From Parvimonas sp000223315 (lineage in GTDB: Bacteria; Bacillota; Clostridia; Tissierellales; Peptoniphilaceae): DNA of 64,000 nt. The stretch spans positions 868,001 to 932,000 of the forward strand of contig CP189843.1 in NCBI GenBank assembly GCA_050262155.1, given 5' to 3'. The notes beneath the pieces are model-generated. The model had not been told where the DNA came from. It searched no databases and saw only the letters and a program-made list of their open reading frames with translations. Shown here piece by piece: positions 26,569 to 35,818 of this stretch. The position numbers were made by a program, and so were the translations under genes. Each line of letters begins with the position of its first letter. Position 1 is the first letter of the stretch.

Positions 26569-28308
26569 TTATTTGTTTTTCGCTGCATTTGTTCCTGCAA
26601 TAATTCCAAAAACTGTTATATCAGTAATTGATACAGAACCAAGTCTGTTATTTCCATGAATACCGCCTGTTGTTTCTCCCGCAGCATATAATCCCTTTAT
26701 TATTTTTCCATTTTTATCCAATACATTTGCATCTTTATTTATCTTAAGTCCACCCATTGTATGATGAACAGCAGGAACGGCTTTTAAACAGTAGAAAGGT
26801 GCTTTCTCTATTTTAAAACCTAATCTTCTAAGATTAAATAATGTATCTTTTCCATTTTCAGAATCTTCATTAAATTTATTGATTGTAGCTTTTAAATTTT
26901 CTTTATCTATTCCAAAAAAGTCTGCCAATTCATCAATTGAATTAACCTTACAAAGTTTTTTACCTTCTATCAAATTGTTATATTCAACTTCATGAGTAGG
27001 TAAAATATTAGATTTTTTCATAGATTCTTCATCCCATATTTGATATGCAATATTATCTGTTTGAGACTTAATTCCCATTGAAATTTCTCTTCTGGTACCT
27101 AATTCCTCAACAAATCTTTTTCCTTCTTTGTTTACGAGTATTGCACCTCCAACAAGTCTTGTATCTCCGGTATATAAAAGTTTACCTGTCTCAACATCAC
27201 AAACCGGATATAACTGAATTTTATCTAAATCTACGACATCAGCTCCAATGGCTTGAGCCATTTTTATTCCATCGCCTGTAGAACCTGCAGAATTTGTTGA
27301 AAGAATTTTATCATCAATTTCTTTATCATTATTGTATAGCATTTTTTTGTTTGCTCCAAAACCTCCTGTTGTTAAAACAACAGATTTTGCATTTACAATC
27401 AATTCTCCAGTCTTTATTTTAGCTTTAACCCCTGTAACAGCATTATCTTTTGTAATAAGTTCATAGGCATTAGTCTCTGTTAAGATTTCTATTCCCAATT
27501 CTTCGGCTTTTGCGTGTAATTTATTTATCAATTCTTTTCCGGATTGTCCTTTAGGAATTAAAGATCTCTTTACTGAATGACCTCCAAAGAACATAAGTTC
27601 ATCTGTCCATTCAACTTTGATATCATCTCTTAACCATTTTGCACCGTCAAGTGCATTATTAGCTAAAACATCTATAAGTTCTTTATTTCCTCCAGCTTTT
27701 TCAACATCTTTTTTAAATAAGTCAATACTGTCCTTTATATTTTCCTTTTCCTGTAACCAGTTCATAGGAGCGGCATATTCAGAACCTGAAATTAAAGTAT
27801 TTCCTCCAATCAATGGCAATTTTTCTAAAACTACAACATTAGCTCCTGCTTGTTTAGCTTTAATTGCAGCAATTAATCCTGCTCCGCCCGAACCGACAAC
27901 AACTACATCTACATTCATTTCTTTAGTTTCAAACTTTTCATTCATTGTAGGATTGTTTTTAAGAATTTTTTTATAATCAAGTCCGGACTTTTTTATAGCA
28001 TCTGCAAGAGCATTTATAAAAGCTTTTGAAGAATATGTTGCTCCCGTTACTTCATCCAAATTAAAATCTCCTGAATTAACTTTTTCAATCAATTTTTCAA
28101 TAGCAAGTTTTCCTACATCCTCCGTTTCAACACTTTCTTTTAATGATACTTTTTTTATTTTATTATTTTCGAAACTTACATCAATAACAACATCTCCATT
28201 ATGTCCTCTAGCTTTCCCCTCGTAAGTTCCATTAACTGCCGATTTACAGGAAGTTAAAAACAATACAAAAACAAGTAAAAATGATAAAACTCTAAATAAT
28301 TTTTTCAT
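26569..28308 (-). CDS. FMN- and FAD-binding reductase lipoprotein (fumarate/urocanate reductase-like)
   Basis: Likely surface respiratory-type flavoprotein, 579 residues. Lipobox LTSC (Cys near 21). An FMN-binding domain (about 30-100) has DEVTGATYSS, the D-x-x-T-G-A-T motif whose Thr is flavinylated by ApbE in this family. Then a flavoprotein domain: DVVVVGSGGAGLIAAIKA (FAD loop), EKLPLIGGNTLISG, AVHHTMGGL, and GIHGNNRLGSVSITD with the Arg used in catalysis by flavocytochrome c. No haem motif. Acceptor is unknown: fumarate, urocanate and acrylates are all used by relatives. Start at the ATG after GGAGGATATT. Confidence 0.88.
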   Translation of the reverse strand: MKKLFRVLSFLLVFVLFLTSCKSAVNGTYEGKARGHNGDVVIDVSFENNKIKKVSLKESVETEDVGKLAIEKLIEKVNSGDFNLDEVTGATYSSKAFINALADAIKKSGLDYKKILKNNPTMNEKFETKEMNVDVVVVGSGGAGLIAAIKAKQAGANVVVLEKLPLIGGNTLISGSEYAAPMNWLQEKENIKDSIDLFKKDVEKAGGNKELIDVLANNALDGAKWLRDDIKVEWTDELMFFGGHSVKRSLIPKGQSGKELINKLHAKAEELGIEILTETNAYELITKDNAVTGVKAKIKTGELIVNAKSVVLTTGGFGANKKMLYNNDKEIDDKILSTNSAGSTGDGIKMAQAIGADVVDLDKIQLYPVCDVETGKLLYTGDTRLVGGAILVNKEGKRFVEELGTRREISMGIKSQTDNIAYQIWDEESMKKSNILPTHEVEYNNLIEGKKLCKVNSIDELADFFGIDKENLKATINKFNEDSENGKDTLFNLRRLGFKIEKAPFYCLKAVPAVHHTMGGLKINKDANVLDKNGKIIKGLYAAGETTGGIHGNNRLGSVSITDITVFGIIAGTNAAKNK

Positions 28309-28375
28309 AATATCCTCCAAATCTTACAAAATTAATTATATTGAGATTAAATTTCTCTTTATGTATATTGTAATT

Positions 28376-29326
28376 TTAATTAAAATTATTTTTATATTCA
28401 TTTAATACATCAAAAATTTCATCAATATCAGTTAAAGTATTTATAGTATTTTTCACCTTGTTTGAATCTTTAAAACCTTTCAAATACCACAAAATATTTT
28501 TTCTCATTTCTCTTATTGCTATTCTTTCCGGTTTAAATTCCAATTCCAGTTTATAATGCCTTTTTATAGTATCAATAACCTCTTCCAAAGTTGGAGAAGA
28601 GTATTTTTTTGTTAAATTATAATCTTTAATTTGCTTAAAAATAAATGGATTTCCAAGAGCATGACGTCCGATTGCAACTGCATCAGCTCCGGTTTCTTCT
28701 TTCATTCTTACATAATCTTCAACGCTACAAACATCTCCATTTCCAACTACTTTTATAGGAACATGATTTTTCAAAGTTTTTATAGCATTCCAATCAGCCT
28801 TTCCTGAGTAAAACATTTCTCTTGTTCTGGCATGTAATGTAATCATATATGCTCCTGCTTCAACAATGGCATCTGCAACTTCCAAAAAGTTTTTATTGTT
28901 GTCATCAAAACCAAGTCTGATTTTTACACTTACAGGAACTTTAGAATTTTTTACCATAGCTGAAACTATAGTTTTAACTTTTTTAGAATCTTTCATTAAA
29001 TAACTGCCTTCGTGATTTTTTACAATTTTTGGAGCAGGGCATCCCAAATTCAAATCAAGTTGATATATATCATCTCTTTTATTGAATCTATTTTGTATTA
29101 TTTCCGCCATAATATTTTCATCGCTTCCGAAAACTTGTAATCCTACAGGACCTTCCCTCTTATCAATATAAGTTATAATTGAAGTATTTTCATTATCATA
29201 ATATAGTCCCTTTACAGAAACCATCTCCGTAAAAGTTAAACTTGCACCCATTTCGCTTGCTAAAATTCTAAAAGCAACATCGCTAACTCCTGCAAGTGGA
29301 GCTAAAAAAATATCTCCGCCCAGCAT
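28376..29326 (-). CDS. dus: tRNA-dihydrouridine synthase
   Basis: FMN-dependent reduction of uridines in tRNA, 316 residues. Motifs: APLAGVSDVAFRILASEMGA at the start, LDLNLGCPAPKIVKNHEGSY with the catalytic Cys, VSVKIRLGF, ITLHARTREMFYSGKADW, and VVGNGDV. Starts two bases after the coaX stop, with AAAAAGGGG as ribosome-binding site, so the two are translationally close. Substrate subclass (DusA/B/C) not assigned; it looks DusB-like. Confidence 0.95.
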   Translation of the reverse strand: MLGGDIFLAPLAGVSDVAFRILASEMGASLTFTEMVSVKGLYYDNENTSIITYIDKREGPVGLQVFGSDENIMAEIIQNRFNKRDDIYQLDLNLGCPAPKIVKNHEGSYLMKDSKKVKTIVSAMVKNSKVPVSVKIRLGFDDNNKNFLEVADAIVEAGAYMITLHARTREMFYSGKADWNAIKTLKNHVPIKVVGNGDVCSVEDYVRMKEETGADAVAIGRHALGNPFIFKQIKDYNLTKKYSSPTLEEVIDTIKRHYKLELEFKPERIAIREMRKNILWYLKGFKDSNKVKNTINTLTDIDEIFDVLNEYKNNFN

Positions 29327-29327
29327 A

Positions 29328-30107
29328 TTATAACCCCTTTTTCATCTTATAAATTTCAAGCATTCCATCAAGAGTAAGTTTTTTATCTATAATATTAATT
29401 TTGTCTATATCTTTAGAAATTAAACTGGAATATCCACCTGTTGCAACAATTTTCAACTTTGAAACATCAAAATTCATCTCTTTTACTATCTCATCAATCA
29501 ACTTTTCAATAAGTCCGATATATCCGACAACCATACCAACTCTAATATTATCCATTGTATTTTTAGCAACAATTCTTTCAGGTTTAAAAAGCTCAACTCT
29601 TGGAAGTTTTGCAGTTTTTAAGAATAGTGCTTCAGATGAAATTCCAATACCCGGAATGATAGCTCCCCCTTGATAAACCGAACTTTCATCAACTACATCA
29701 AAAGTAATAGCAGTGCCAATATCTATAATTATCAAAGGAACTCCATATTTTTTAATTCCAGCAACTGAATTTACAATTCTATCTGCCCCTATAGTTTTAG
29801 GATTATCATGATTTATTTTAATTCCCAAAGCACAATTATCGTCAATAATTATTGGTTTTAAATTAAAATATTTTTTTATAGCATTTTCAATTGAATGCAT
29901 TACATCAGGAACAACAGAAGCTACAATAACATCTTCTATTTCAGATTTTTTAATATCATTAGCATGTAATATCTCTGTAATTGACATTGCATACTCATCA
30001 CTTGTTTTATTTTTTATCGTATTAAGTCTAAAATCACAAATTAGTGAATATCCTTCATAAACACCTAATACGATATTTGTATTACCAACATCTATAACTA
30101 ATAACAT
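29328..30107 (-). CDS. coaX: Type III pantothenate kinase
   Basis: First committed step of coenzyme A synthesis. 259 residues of the ASKHA fold: MLLVIDVGNTNIVLGVYEG (phosphate-1 loop), GADRIVNSVAGIKKYG, IIDIGTAITFDVV (phosphate-2), and GGAIIPGIGISSEALF. The ATG at 30107 follows TTGGAGAAAAAT; upstream extension of 11 codons lacks a site. Upstream partner of dus. Confidence 0.96.
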   Translation of the reverse strand: MLLVIDVGNTNIVLGVYEGYSLICDFRLNTIKNKTSDEYAMSITEILHANDIKKSEIEDVIVASVVPDVMHSIENAIKKYFNLKPIIIDDNCALGIKINHDNPKTIGADRIVNSVAGIKKYGVPLIIIDIGTAITFDVVDESSVYQGGAIIPGIGISSEALFLKTAKLPRVELFKPERIVAKNTMDNIRVGMVVGYIGLIEKLIDEIVKEMNFDVSKLKIVATGGYSSLISKDIDKINIIDKKLTLDGMLEIYKMKKGL

Positions 30108-30233
30108 ATTTTTCTCCAAATCATTAATAATTTTTTTCAATTACTTATTTCAATCTAATTTTAACATTTTTTATATTTTATTACAATTATTTTATATATA
30201 AATTTTCAATTCCTGGTCTATTTCAACAAAAAA

Positions 30234-30258
30234 ACGATTAAGAAGAAATCTTAATCGT
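30234..30258 (-). terminator. Terminator after the 30285-30749 gene
   Basis: Stem ACGATTAAG/CTTAATCGT with loop AAGAAAT and an A-run (30228-30234) giving the U-tract on the minus strand. Confidence 0.85.
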
Positions 30259-30284
30259 CAAAATCTTATAAAATAAATATTAAA

Positions 30285-30749
30285 TTACAATCCACGTTTG
30301 AAGAATTTACGGAATTCAGAAACTTCAGCAACACTTTGTGAAATTGATACTTTATATTTTGCACCGTTTACAAATCCCGGCTCAAAGGTAATAGGTTCAA
30401 ATTGATAATGTACATTTTCTTTATCAGCAACACAATAACCTACAAATGTTTTTATTGTTGCTCCATTTTCTTTATTAAAGAATTCAGGTTCTCCATATTC
30501 TGTTAATGTAGCATTAACATTAATTATAACAACTTCTCCCTCTTTATATCCTACAATAAAATTACTATGTTTTGTAACTTTTACAACAACAGCATTAGTC
30601 TCATTTTGCATATGACAGTAAATTAACTTATATTCGTCGCCGTTTTCTACACAAGAATTGAAAATTTCACGCATCCTTGCCTTATTTTTTCTGTTATCCT
30701 CATCACTTGCTCCTGTTATAGCTTTTTTAACAATATCAAATAATCCCAC
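30285..30749 (-). CDS. Conserved-looking protein of unknown function, 154 residues
   Basis: I do not recognise this family. It starts MGLFDIVKKAITGASDEDN with a charged helical region, then a beta-rich part (LIYCHMQNETNAVVVKVTKH, FIVGYKEGEVVIINVNATL) and ends with EFRKFFKRGL. No signal peptide or membrane segment. Its GTG start follows AGGAGG. It is a single gene with a terminator, upstream of coaX-dus and downstream of pyrG. Cytosolic by composition. Confidence 0.75.
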   Translation of the reverse strand: MGLFDIVKKAITGASDEDNRKNKARMREIFNSCVENGDEYKLIYCHMQNETNAVVVKVTKHSNFIVGYKEGEVVIINVNATLTEYGEPEFFNKENGATIKTFVGYCVADKENVHYQFEPITFEPGFVNGAKYKVSISQSVAEVSEFRKFFKRGL

Positions 30750-30884
30750 TATTATTTCCTCCTATATTAATATCATTATTAAAAATTTTTTCACTAAAAT
30801 TATATCATTTTACAAAACACATGTCTATATTATCATATAAAAAAGTAAGGAACAAATATAAATCTGTTTCTTACTTAATATTAA

Positions 30885-32489
30885 CTACTTATTTTTATTT
30901 TTTATAGATGCCTTTATAAAACCGTCAAATAATGGATGAACTTTATTTGGTCTTGATTTGAATTCAGGGTGGAATTGACAAGCAACAAAATAATCACTTC
31001 CTGTAAATTCTATAATTTCTACTAAATCAAGTTCAGGATTTATCCCGGAGAAAATAACACCGGCCTTTTCTAGTTCTTCTCTGTATTTATTATTAAATTC
31101 ATATCTATGTCTATGTCTTTCTTGAATTATTTCAGAATTGTAAAGTTCTCTTGCTTTAGAATTCTTTAGAAGTTTACAATCATAATTACCAAGTCTTAAA
31201 GTTCCACCAATATTTTCAACATCAAATTGATTTTCCATCAAATCTATAACAGGATATTTTGTAGTATCATCTTTTTCGGTTGAATCTGCTCCTTCTAGAT
31301 TTGCAACATTTCTAGCTATATCTATAATTGCAATTTGCATTCCAAGACAAATACCAAAATAAGGAATATTATTTTCTCTTGCATATTTACTTGTTGCAAT
31401 CATTCCTTCGATACCTCTGCCTCCAAATCCACCCGGAACAATAATTCCATCAAGCCCTTTAAATACTTCTTTAGCATTTTCTTCATTAACTTCTTCGGAA
31501 TTTATCCAACGAATATTAATCTTATGAGCATTTTTGTAACCAGCATCTATCAATGCTTGAGAAACAGAAAGATAAGCATCATGAAGTTGAACATATTTTC
31601 CAACAAGTCCAATTTCTAATTCTGTTTTTACATTTTTATAAGAATCAATCATTTCTTTCCAATCATTTTTTACAATTGGTTTTCCTTCAAGAGATAGTTT
31701 ATGTAAAACATACTCATCTAAACCTTGTTCTTGTAATTTAACCGGAACTTCATATATAAAATCTACATTTTCTGATTGTACTATAGCACCCTTTGGAACA
31801 TCACAGAAAAGACTGATTTTATTTTTTATTTCATCAGAAATTCTTTCAGGACTTCTAACAACTATTATATTTGTCTTTATTCCTTGACTCATAAGCTCTT
31901 TAAAAGAATGTTGTGTAGGCTTAGTCTTTAATTCATTAGATCCAGGTATTGTAGGTACTAAAGTAATATGAATAAATAAAACATCCTCTTTTTTGTTTTC
32001 CGCATGAATTTGTCTAATAGCTTCAATAAAAGGAAGTGATTCAATATCTCCAACAGTTCCTCCAATTTCAGTTATGATTATGTCAGCTTTACTTTCTTCT
32101 GCAGCCTTATAAACATATCCCTTTATTCTATCAGTAATATGAGGAATTACTTGAACAGTCGCTCCATTATAATCTCCTCTACGTTCTTTTTGGATTACTT
32201 CACTATAAATTCTTCCTGTAGTAACATTACTTCTTTGAGTAAGCTCTTCATCAATAAATCTTTCATAATGCCCTAAGTCTAAATCAGTTTCTGCTCCATC
32301 TTTTGTTACAAAAACTTCACCATGTTGATAAGGACTCATAGTACCAGGATCAACATTTATATAAGGATCAAATTTTTGCATAAATACACTAAATCCTCTA
32401 TCCTTTAAAAGTCTTCCTAAACTTGCCCCACAGATTCCTTTCCCTATTCCAGAAACAACTCCTCCGGTAATAAAAATAAATTTACTCAT
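30885..32489 (-). CDS. pyrG: CTP synthase
   Basis: Makes CTP from UTP, ATP and glutamine. 534 residues. Synthetase domain: FIFITGGVVSGIGKGICGASLGRLL at the start (loop GGVVSGIGKG), DPYINVDPGTMSPYQHGEV, TEIGGTVGDIES. Glutaminase domain: GGFGGRGIEGM, GICLGMQ with the catalytic Cys, and CQFHPEFKSRP with the catalytic His. Two ATGs are adjacent; the second (32489) has better spacing from AGGAGG. A strong hairpin sits in the leader (32501-32552). Confidence 0.98.
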   Translation of the reverse strand: MSKFIFITGGVVSGIGKGICGASLGRLLKDRGFSVFMQKFDPYINVDPGTMSPYQHGEVFVTKDGAETDLDLGHYERFIDEELTQRSNVTTGRIYSEVIQKERRGDYNGATVQVIPHITDRIKGYVYKAAEESKADIIITEIGGTVGDIESLPFIEAIRQIHAENKKEDVLFIHITLVPTIPGSNELKTKPTQHSFKELMSQGIKTNIIVVRSPERISDEIKNKISLFCDVPKGAIVQSENVDFIYEVPVKLQEQGLDEYVLHKLSLEGKPIVKNDWKEMIDSYKNVKTELEIGLVGKYVQLHDAYLSVSQALIDAGYKNAHKINIRWINSEEVNEENAKEVFKGLDGIIVPGGFGGRGIEGMIATSKYARENNIPYFGICLGMQIAIIDIARNVANLEGADSTEKDDTTKYPVIDLMENQFDVENIGGTLRLGNYDCKLLKNSKARELYNSEIIQERHRHRYEFNNKYREELEKAGVIFSGINPELDLVEIIEFTGSDYFVACQFHPEFKSRPNKVHPLFDGFIKASIKNKNK

Positions 32490-32500
32490 CATATCCTCCT

Positions 32501-32552
32501 AAAAAAAATTGGTCTTTTTTTATCTCTAAATAGAGAAAAAAAAAACCAATTT
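32501..32552 (-). promoter_or_regulatory. Terminator-like hairpin in the pyrG leader, putative attenuator
   Basis: Minus-strand RNA folds AAATTGGT with ACCAATTT, a U7/A7 segment and TCTCT/AGAGA around an AAAT loop (plus arms 32506-32513 with 32545-32552, 32523-32527 with 32532-32536). U5 or more follows at 32501-32505, then the AGGAGG of pyrG. pyrG is known to be controlled by CTP-sensing attenuation in Bacillus. Here it could instead be the gdhA terminator. Confidence 0.65.
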
Positions 32553-32599
32553 ACCAAAATTTAATTTATTCTATTATACTTTATTTTTCTTATACTAAT

Positions 32600-32628
32600 A
32601 TGATAAAATATTTTTTAAATTATGTCAA
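32600..32628 (-). promoter_or_regulatory. Probable pyrG promoter
   Basis: Minus strand: TTGACA (32623-32628), 17-base spacer, TATCAT (32600-32605). It lies after the gdhA stop and before the leader hairpin. The predicted start region reads ATTAGTATAAG with no GGG run. Confidence 0.65.
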
Positions 32629-32653
32629 GTACAAAAACAAATTATTTAATAAA

Positions 32654-33913
32654 TTATATTCTTGATCTCAATTTTAATATCTTATAAAGTCTTAGTACTG
32701 AATAAATATAAGAAGCTAACCTCATTGTTACACCATATTCATCTTTTATATTCATTATTTCATTATATGCTAATAACATTTTATATTCTACTTTATTTAA
32801 AACATCATCTTCTGTCATATCAATACCGGAAATATTTTGAACCCATTCAAAATATGAAGCAATTACTCCACCTGAATTTGCTAAAATATCAGGAATTACT
32901 CCAATATCCTTTTGCCTTAAAATTCCATCGGCAATATAATCAACAGGACCATTAGCACCTTCAACAATTAATTTTGCTCTAATTTTTTTGGCTTCTTCTT
33001 CTGTAATTGCATTTTCTAAAGCGCAAGGAATAAGCACATCTACATCTAAAGAATAAAATTGATCAATTGAAATATGTTTAGCATTTTCATAGTTAATTAA
33101 AGTATTATATTTTGCAAAATGAGAAATCAACTCTGAAATATTAAAACCGTCTTCATTATAAATTGTATAGATGCCGTATTCACTATCATACTCTGAAATT
33201 GACAAAATATTACCACCCATTCTTGCTAAATGTTTTGCAGTATTAGATCCTACATTACCAAAACCTTGAATTGCAATCTTTGAATCCTTAATATTAACAC
33301 CAATTTTCTTTAGTGATTCTCTTGTAATAACAGCAACTCCTACACCTGTAGCCTCTTTTCTACCATAAGAACCACCAAAACCTAATGCCTTACCTGTAAA
33401 AGTAGCAAGTGTATTATTACCGGTTAATTTTATATATTCATCTAACATCCAAGCCATAATTTTTTCATTAGTATTTACATCAGGAGCAGGAATATCAAAT
33501 CTGTCTCCAATATATTTATAAAGTTCTTTTACATAACCTCTTGAAAGTTTTTCAAGTTCATTTTCAGATAATTCATCTACATCTACAATTATTCCACCTT
33601 TTCCGCCACCGAAAGGAAGATGAGTAGCTGAACATTTTAAACTCATCCAAATAGAGAGAGCTTTAACTTCATCGCCATTTACAGAAGGATGAAATCTGAT
33701 ACCCCCTTTATATGGCCCCATAACATCACAATGTTGTGAACGATAGCCTTTAAAAATCCTGAATTTTCCATTATCCATTTTAACAGGAATATTTATTTCA
33801 ATAGTTCTTTCAGGTTCTTTTAAAAGTTCATATAAACTACCATCTAAATTTAAAATTTCACAAGATTTTTTTAAAATCATTTGGACATTTTCTAACGGAT
33901 TTACACTATGCAT
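32654..33913 (-). CDS. gdhA: Glutamate dehydrogenase
   Basis: Interconverts glutamate and 2-oxoglutarate plus ammonia; in amino-acid fermenters it runs oxidatively. 419 residues. GPYKGGIRFHPSVN and SLKCSATHLPFGGGKGGI (substrate Lys residues), DIPAPDVNT (catalytic Asp), Rossmann loop IQGFGNVGSNTAK, and VEGANGPV with PDILANSGGV. The Asp after the second strand (SEYDSEYG) hints at NAD. Start follows ATAGGAGAATTGT. Confidence 0.96.
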   Translation of the reverse strand: MHSVNPLENVQMILKKSCEILNLDGSLYELLKEPERTIEINIPVKMDNGKFRIFKGYRSQHCDVMGPYKGGIRFHPSVNGDEVKALSIWMSLKCSATHLPFGGGKGGIIVDVDELSENELEKLSRGYVKELYKYIGDRFDIPAPDVNTNEKIMAWMLDEYIKLTGNNTLATFTGKALGFGGSYGRKEATGVGVAVITRESLKKIGVNIKDSKIAIQGFGNVGSNTAKHLARMGGNILSISEYDSEYGIYTIYNEDGFNISELISHFAKYNTLINYENAKHISIDQFYSLDVDVLIPCALENAITEEEAKKIRAKLIVEGANGPVDYIADGILRQKDIGVIPDILANSGGVIASYFEWVQNISGIDMTEDDVLNKVEYKMLLAYNEIMNIKDEYGVTMRLASYIYSVLRLYKILKLRSRI

Positions 33914-33922
33914 ACAATTCTC

Positions 33923-35818
33923 CTATAAATAATTTTCCCATTCTAAATATAAATTTTCCTTTTCTTTTATCAACTTAGATAAATCTTCGCTAATTTTTAA
34001 AAATTTATCTTTATTATTAAAAATTTCAGGATTTTGAATATCTTTGTTTAAAAGTTCAATTTTATCTTCAATTTCAAAAATTTTATTTTCAATTTCCTGT
34101 AATTTTTGTTTTTTAGCTCTTTCTTGTCTTTCAATTTCTCTTTTTTTCTTCTTCTCTTTTTCAACTTCTGTTTTTGAAATTACCTTTTCTTCTACTTCAT
34201 TTTTTTCATTTAACTTTTCTAAAAAATAGTCATAATTTCCATAAAATTCAGTTATTCTTTCGTCTTCCAAATACCAAATCTTATTGACTACCTTATTCAA
34301 AAAATATCTATCATGTGAAATTGTTAATACAGTTCCTGAATAATCAACAATTGCTTTTTCTAAAATCTCTTTGCTTTCGATATCCAAATGGTTTGTAGGT
34401 TCATCTAAAAGCAAAAAATTAGATTTGGATAACATAAGTTTCAAAAGTTCAAGTCTTGCTCTTTCTCCACCACTCAGTTCTCCAACTGACTTAAACAAAT
34501 CCTCATCATAAAAGTTAAATTTTGCAAGATGACTTCTAACTTCAAAATTATTCATTCTTGGATAAGCATCCCAAAATTCTTCCATAACAGAATTTTGATT
34601 ATTCAAAGTTTTTTGTTCCTGATCATAGTATCCAAGTGTAACTCTGGCACCTAAATCACAACTACCTTTAATTGGCTTTAAATCTTTACAGATAATTTTA
34701 AATAGAGTTGTCTTTCCGACTCCATTTTTACCAACTAAACCAATCTTATCACCTTTATAGACATTCAAATTTATATCATCAAATAAATTTTTATCAACAA
34801 ATCCCATTGATAAGTCTGAAATTGTCAAAACATCTTTTCCAGACTCAACTTCCGGAACAAGTTTTAATTTCATAGAATTTTTATAAATTTCAGGATTTTC
34901 AACTAAATCAATTTTTTCAAGTAATTTACGTCTTGAACTTGCCTGTTTTATAAATCTATTATTTCCATAATTTTCAAATCTTTGGATAATTTCTTTCTGT
35001 CTTGAAATCTCTTTTTGCTGCTTTTCATAAAGATGTCTATTTATTTCAAACTCTTTTTCACGTCTTGAAACAAATTCATCATAACCACAATTAAAACTTT
35101 TCAATTTCCTATTTTCTATCGAAAAAATCCTATTACAAACAGAATTTAAAAAATATCTATCATGTGAGATTATTAGACAACTTCCCTTGTAATCTCTAAG
35201 ATAAGATTCTAAAAACTGAATTGACTCTATATCTAAATGGTTAGTAGGTTCATCGAGTAAAATCATATTTGACGGTTTAAGTAAAATTTTAGCTAGATGC
35301 AATCTACTCTTTTGTCCACCACTCAAATTATTTACAGATTTTGAAAAATCCGACTCTAAAAAACCAAGTCCGAACAAAACTCCTCTAACCTTTGAGTTAT
35401 ATGAATATCCGCTATTCTCTTCAAAATAATGTCTTTTACTTTCATAAATATCAAAAAGTTTATGAATTTCATCTTCACTTAAATTTTTATTTCCCATTTC
35501 AATTTCTAATTCTCTAATTTCTTTTTCAAGTAAAATTATATCTTCAAAAACTTCCAAACATTCATCATAAACTGTTTTATCGCTTGTATATGAAATATTT
35601 TGCCTTAAAATAGATAAATTTACATTTTTAGCAAAATTTATATCTCCACTATCAAAAGATAAATCTTTAGTTAAAATATTAAATAAAGTAGTTTTACCAC
35701 TTCCATTATCTCCAACAATTCCAACCTTATCTTTATCAGAAATTGAAAATGTCAAATCTTCTAGTATATTCTCATTCAAAAACGACTTAGTTAAGCCATT
35801 TACACTTAAAATAATCAT
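33923..35818 (-). CDS. ABC-F family ATPase (YdiF/Uup-like)
   Basis: Soluble, ribosome-associated ATPase, 631 residues, no membrane segments. Domain 1: GDNGSGKTTLFNIL, LSGGQKSRLHLAK, LLDEPTNHLD. Linker (about 240-320) is Lys/Glu-rich with NNRFIKQASSRRKLLEKI. Domain 2: GKNGVGKTTLFKII, LSGGERARLELLK, LLDEPTNHLDIES. A C-terminal coiled coil follows residue 540 (EVEKEKKKKREIERQERAKK). Most such proteins act in translation; some give antibiotic resistance, not decidable here. It overlaps the previous gene by four bases (ATGA). Confidence 0.93.
   Translation of the reverse strand: MIILSVNGLTKSFLNENILEDLTFSISDKDKVGIVGDNGSGKTTLFNILTKDLSFDSGDINFAKNVNLSILRQNISYTSDKTVYDECLEVFEDIILLEKEIRELEIEMGNKNLSEDEIHKLFDIYESKRHYFEENSGYSYNSKVRGVLFGLGFLESDFSKSVNNLSGGQKSRLHLAKILLKPSNMILLDEPTNHLDIESIQFLESYLRDYKGSCLIISHDRYFLNSVCNRIFSIENRKLKSFNCGYDEFVSRREKEFEINRHLYEKQQKEISRQKEIIQRFENYGNNRFIKQASSRRKLLEKIDLVENPEIYKNSMKLKLVPEVESGKDVLTISDLSMGFVDKNLFDDINLNVYKGDKIGLVGKNGVGKTTLFKIICKDLKPIKGSCDLGARVTLGYYDQEQKTLNNQNSVMEEFWDAYPRMNNFEVRSHLAKFNFYDEDLFKSVGELSGGERARLELLKLMLSKSNFLLLDEPTNHLDIESKEILEKAIVDYSGTVLTISHDRYFLNKVVNKIWYLEDERITEFYGNYDYFLEKLNEKNEVEEKVISKTEVEKEKKKKREIERQERAKKQKLQEIENKIFEIEDKIELLNKDIQNPEIFNNKDKFLKISEDLSKLIKEKENLYLEWENYL

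Noticed and set aside
32501..32552. T-box or purine-type riboswitch before pyrG
   Set aside because: There is only one terminator-like hairpin and no conserved T-box or purine aptamer sequence.
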